Assembly: GCF_051106095.1 (NCBI RefSeq)
Contig: NC_135783.1
Span: 306,467,322-306,531,321 of the forward strand
Direction: 5' to 3'
Origin: Pogona vitticeps
Lineage: Eukaryota; Chordata; Lepidosauria; Squamata; Agamidae
DNA length: 64,000 nucleotides
A program made the position numbers and the translations under genes. Below, piece after piece: positions 59,600 through 64,000 of this stretch. Under the pieces are notes generated by a model. That model saw only the letters and a program-made list of their open reading frames with translations. It was not told where the DNA came from and did no database searches. How positions within the stretch are numbered: the first letter of the stretch is position 1; each line of letters begins with the position of its first letter.

Positions 59600-60475
59600 T
59601 CTGTTTAGTCATTATTGCTTCCAATGACACTTCAGGCTTGCTCTTATTTTGCATCCATACATTTGTCTTTCTGATGGGTCATTGTATACATAAAGCTCTT
59701 CTCCAACATTACATTTTAAAAGAATTCATTTTTACCTCTGTCACCTTTTTTCACTCTGCATTACTCACATCCATACATAGGAATTCGGAATATTATAGTA
59801 TGTGGGTGATGTTTGATATGGTCTCTAGGGATATAGTTTTAAGGATATTTTCAAGTTCCTTTATAGCTGCTCTTCGAAATGTCAGTCTTCTGATTTCTTG
59901 GTGTTGGTCTCTATTCCAACTGATTATTAAATCAAGAGTACAGGAAGTCTACTCTGATATATTTTGGATCAACTGTTTTTATATCTGTGTTGTTAACATT
60001 AAAGTTATTTAGTCCTTCTGTAGTGTCTTTGTCAACTGATTTTAATATTAAATTCTTAATTTACTGTGATTTTAAACAAGTGCATTTTTATTGTTGAGTG
60101 CCTTCGCAGAGAGAAAAGTGGATGTGAATAAAGTAAACGAATGAATGAGTGAATGAATAAACTGTATTCCTAATTTTACAGTTTTTTCTCTGAAGGTCCT
60201 CAACAGTTGTTTCAAGTAATTGTTATTTTGGACCAGTAATATGGTGCCATTGCCATATCTTAAACTATTGCTGTTTCTCCCATCAGTTCTTAGTCCTCTT
60301 GTTTCTGAATCTAATCCAAGATATGTTTTGCATATAGATTGCATAGACAGGGAGATAAAATATTCCTTTGCTTGAGACCATTGTCAGTTCTGAATTATTC
60401 TGTTTCTTGATTCCTGTTTCTTGTCCTAGCAGTAGCCTCCTATCTATAAATCTTGTAGACAGCAATACATTCCAG
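59600..60475 (-). pseudogene. Old RTE LINE fragment (RT to C-terminus)
   Basis: The minus strand shows degenerate RTE text in order: an upstream block equivalent to 'ILSPCLFNLYAE', then NSNSLRYGNGTILLVQNNNY (the YADD motif is now YGNG) with a block equivalent to 'LKQLLMKVKEESEK', then 'TTEGLNNFNV', and a C-terminal block near 59600-59700. Many stops make it clearly ancient. It belongs to the same broad lineage as the fragments at 11315 and 49085, not to BovB. Confidence 0.7.
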
Positions 60476-61529
60476 GTTTCAATGGTTCAATTTCTTTTTT
60501 AGAATATAATACACAAATATACAAATATCGGTATAATCTTCAAGGTAACTGTGTTTACAGGATTATTCATTTCTGAAACCAGAATTGCTCAGAGTGGAAG
60601 GAGCAGCATGCAGAAATCTATAAATTTTACTCTAATGATTCCATTTTCCAACAAATTAACCTTTCTAGGTTATATATAATTTCCCAAATAAACCTCAACT
60701 TATTAGCCAAATAATACTTTTTTATATTTGGTATGCCTATACTTCTTTTTCTTGTTGTTTTATACCAATACTTTTTATTTATTCTGGCTCTCTTCCCTTC
60801 ACTACAGTATTTATTAATCATTCCCTGCCAAAATTTAAAAACATCTTCTGTTAACTGTATTGGTAACATTCTAAATAAAAAATTAATTTTTGGTAGAATG
60901 TTCATTTTTATCAGTGTGATCCTTCCAAACTAAGAAAGTTTTAAGTTAGTATATTCCTGTAGTTTCTTTTTAATATCTCCTTTTAATTTGTTATAATTAT
61001 GATCCTTTCTTTTTTGAGTATCTTTTACTAAATCTATACCAAAATATTTAACTGATTTGCATCTCTTAAAATCATATTTATCAACAAACTTTTCTTGTTC
61101 TAGTTTATTATGATTAAACAACATTATTTCAGATTTTTGCCAATTTACACATAATCCATTTATTTTTCCAAATCAATAGGGAATCTTCAACAAATAAATT
61201 AATCTTTATTTTATTATTTTCACTCATACCTTCAATTTAATCATCATTCCTTATTGCATTTGCTAACATTTCAATAATCAAGTAAAACAGGAGAAAGAGG
61301 GCAATCTTATCTGGTGCCTCGGCCTAGAGCTATCTGCTCTGTCATCCTATCATGAACAATTACTGCAGAAGTGTTCTCCAAATATAATTGGTCTATTACC
61401 CCCGTAAATTTCTTTCCAAAACCATAACCCGTGAAAAGGATCTTTAATGCTGGTCATTCTACACAATCAAATGCCTTAAAAATATCTAATGATAAAATAC
61501 CTGACTTTGATTTATCTTTTTCTGTATTA

Positions 61530-61688
<159 letters not shown>

Positions 61689-61775
61689 CTCCTAGTTAAA
61701 TTTTCCATTTGTCTTCCCTTTAAAAACCCATTTTGATCCTCTTCAATATATTTCATAATAAACTTGTTCATACTA

Positions 61776-62405
61776 CAGTGGTGTCTCGACTTACGACCAT
61801 AATCCGTTCCAGAAGATGGATGTAACTGGAAATGGTTGTAACTCAAAGCACCCCTCCGGCACCGGCTCCAGTGGCTGCTCACCGAGGTGGCCGCATCGGG
61901 CACCACCAGTGGGTGAGCCACCTGCTGCTCAAGGACCTAACAGCAGCAGCATTGGCTCCACGGAAGGCGGTGAGGAGTGCTGTGGCCCGACGTGGCCACC
62001 CTGGCAAGCAGCTGCTGGAGCTAGTGCTGGTGCCAGAGCAGGCTCAGGAGGTGGCATTGGGCACCACCGGTGGGCAAGCCACCTGCTGCTCAGGAGCTGC
62101 CTGCCAGTGTAGAAGGGGAGATGCCCTGGAGGGGCCAAGGGCTGAGCGTGGCCCTGCCATGCCAGGGGCAGCAATGCAGGAGGATTCTTCCTCCAGGAAC
62201 CAGGATCAGGGGGCCCTCCGCCCCTGCACTGAGGCCAAGGACTGGGACCTAGCAGGGCCCTGCTAGACCCTGCGGAGGGCAGCAAGGAGCAGCGATGGAT
62301 GCCCCATCGCTGCCTCCCCCCACCGCTACATCCCTTTCCCTAACCATTGCAGTGAAAGAGCTACACAGAAACAGCCTCTTTGCCACCAACGGTTAGTACA
62401 TTTGA
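61776..62405. mobile_element. Mariner/Tc1-type MITE, one end lost
   Basis: The left end CAGTGGTGTCTCGACTTACG, preceded by TA, matches the 29791 element end. Near the right, CTAACCATTGCAGTGAAAGA then GCTACACAGAAACAGCCTC matches the complement of 29941-29995, so this copy is in the opposite orientation. The terminal 100 bp or so is missing. The interior is GC-rich (GCTGCTGGAGCTAGTGCTGG and similar) and unlike the 29791 copy. Alanine/glycine-rich frames up to 144 codons are composition-driven. Confidence 0.8.
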
Positions 62406-62984
62406 ATATTTTCTTCTCTCAGTTTTTTATTCTACATGATTCTCTTACAACAATTCCTCTCATAATTGCTTTAATAGTGTCCCATAACACTCCTATTTTA
62501 CTCCCTGCTTCATTTATTGACCAAATTTCCATCCATTCTTTCTTAGCTCTATCCATTACATCTGTATAGTGAAAAATATTGAAATCCATTCTCCATCTTC
62601 TAGTTTCTCTGTAATCTTTCTTAACTTTCATCTCCATCATCATCAACACATGATCCGTTATTTTTATCACAATAATATTCCATCTACTACTTTAGAACTT
62701 AAATTTTGAGATAGAAACATAAAATCTATTCTTGAATAACTATAACATACGCAGGAATAATACGTAAACCTTCTTTCCTCTCCCTTCAATTCTCTCCATA
62801 TATCTTTTAAATCCGTAGTTTTCAATATCTTAATCAAGAGGGTACTTCTTTTATTCAGCTCATCTTTTTTACATACAGATTTATCCTTTACCTTATCTAA
62901 AACCATATTAAAATCTCCTGCCATAATACCACATCCCTTTCTAACCTTCTCCATCTCTTTAAAAACAGTTTGGAACTTCTATTT

Positions 62985-63302
62985 ACCTTCAGAGAGAATG
63001 ATCCAGCCGCTGGAGGGTCTATGACCTCGAACAGCGAGGCTGGCCTTGCCCTCCACCCGGGATATCGCGAGATGGGCCAACGCGACTTCCGGGTGGGAGG
63101 GGAAAGCCCCCTTCTTTTCGAGCCTGGGGGGCCGGGGACTCGCCCTTACGTTAATCACTTTAAAGGTTTCCGCACTACAGCAGGCCCCTCCTTCAGAATA
63201 AAATCTTGATATATATGATTGTACGATTAATAAAGTGTGGCCCGTATTTAAACCCATATTATTGTCTCGCGTCTTATTCCGGGGTTGGGGGGGCAAAGGC
63301 TT
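62985..63302 (+). mobile_element. LTR-like CpG-rich segment
   Basis: A CpG-rich leader is followed by a TATA-type and AATAAA region (AATAAAATC near 63199; TTAATAAAGTGTGG near 63230) and then GTCTCGCGTCTTATTCCGGG. This resembles the R-U5 end of an LTR, closing near GGGGGGGCA. Terminal duplications were not found, so the ends are uncertain and it may be partial. The intact CG sites suggest a recent insertion. A CpG island or promoter is the alternative. Confidence 0.4.
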
Positions 63303-64000
63303 TGGTATTGTCCCGAACCTTTAAAACTAAGTGGGTGGATTTCCATCACTTGGTTAGTTCTGTGCTGTGTTGTTCCAGGTACTGATGAGGAAGAGAAAAT
63401 GCACTGAGGAAAACCCTTAAAATCATGATATTTAGTGTTGTTCTGCTGTCAGGGGCTTCTTAGAAGTTGCTTTCTCAGCTCTTATGTCTTCCAGAAGATC
63501 TATGCCAGATTTTCCTGTGAGTCAGATGAAGAAAATCCATTCTTTTTGTTTTTTGTTTTGTTTTGTTTTAATTAGTTCAGGTTCTCTCAACAACTCAGGT
63601 TGTCTTCTTTCACTCAAAGTGAAAGAAATCCTTTTACAACAGCAGATTTTACTGACTGCCCTGCTGCCACTTAACTTTCAGAAATCTGCATTAACATATT
63701 AAGCTGTTAGTTTCTCCAGAAGACAAAATTATTTTGTGGCCATTGCTACGGGTATTTCTTGGAAGGGTGGGGAGACATGCCCTGGTCCCCCCCCCCCTCA
63801 GAGTCATCCTTATATAAATCAGTGCTAAAGCCTTGCATTGATGTTTGCTACCCTCCTTTCAGAAGCATGTGAGGAGAAGGAAGACATCTGAAGAAGGTTT
63901 GCCTTCCTTCTCTTAAGGAGCTAGGATGTCCTGCTGCTCAGATCACAAGTAAATTGAACATGCTTCCTCTTTAAAGAGTTCTTTGTTTTTAAGAAGATTG
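63303..64000. other. No recognised feature
   Basis: It includes a (GTTTT)n-like run near 63548-63570 and a C run near 63789. No exon or repeat family was identified. Confidence 0.35.

Noticed and set aside
61832-62266. 144-codon Ala/Gly-rich frame
   Set aside because: It lies inside the GC-rich MITE interior, with similar open frames on the other strand and in other frames, so composition explains it.

Overview
The window looks like intronic or intergenic DNA from a squamate reptile, more likely a lizard. The main evidence is the repeat mix. It holds several RTE-BovB LINE copies carrying the squamate/ruminant BovB protein and the typical (AAC)n tail. It also holds tRNA-derived SINEs of lizard type, CR1, L2-like, RTE and L1 LINEs living side by side, hAT and mariner-type MITEs, and many long microsatellites. 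No bacterial-type genes, rRNA or complete tRNA genes were seen. Almost all open frames lie inside transposable elements or microsatellites, or are chance.

Layout. 1-5.4 kb: SINEs, a (TAGA)n tract, an old LINE tail and an internally deleted BovB. 5.4-10.7 kb: mostly unassigned, with one hAT-like MITE and a short tandem duplication. 10.7-12.4 kb: a BovB derivative beside an old antisense RTE. 13-26 kb: a hAT MITE, the best candidate host exon (17530-17624), two unusual inverted repeats, a 40-bp Z-DNA-type tract and a SINE. 26.4-28.7 kb: an L2/CR1-type LINE tail followed by a decayed Jockey/I-type LINE. 29.8-30.6 kb: a mariner-type MITE with an internal minisatellite. 31-46 kb: SINEs, CR1 and L2-like tails, microsatellites and a G-quadruplex motif. 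47-52.4 kb: LINE fragments, a head-to-head RTE structure, a foldback element with a solo LTR in its end, and a 588-bp hAT element with perfect target duplications. 55.2-59.2 kb: two divergent BovB copies, one with a 528-codon endonuclease frame. 59.6-63.3 kb: an old RTE, an antisense L1 holding a microsatellite and a MITE, then a CpG-rich LTR-like piece.

The elements do not form a working pathway. What they record is a stratigraphy: MITEs in CR1 and L1, an LTR in a foldback element, a BovB against an RTE. They also suggest a dependence, since one SINE family ends with the same 3' motif as an RTE LINE present here. No clearly new functional system was found. The leads most worth checking are the candidate exon, the BovB copies with separate internal deletions, and the palindromic structures.
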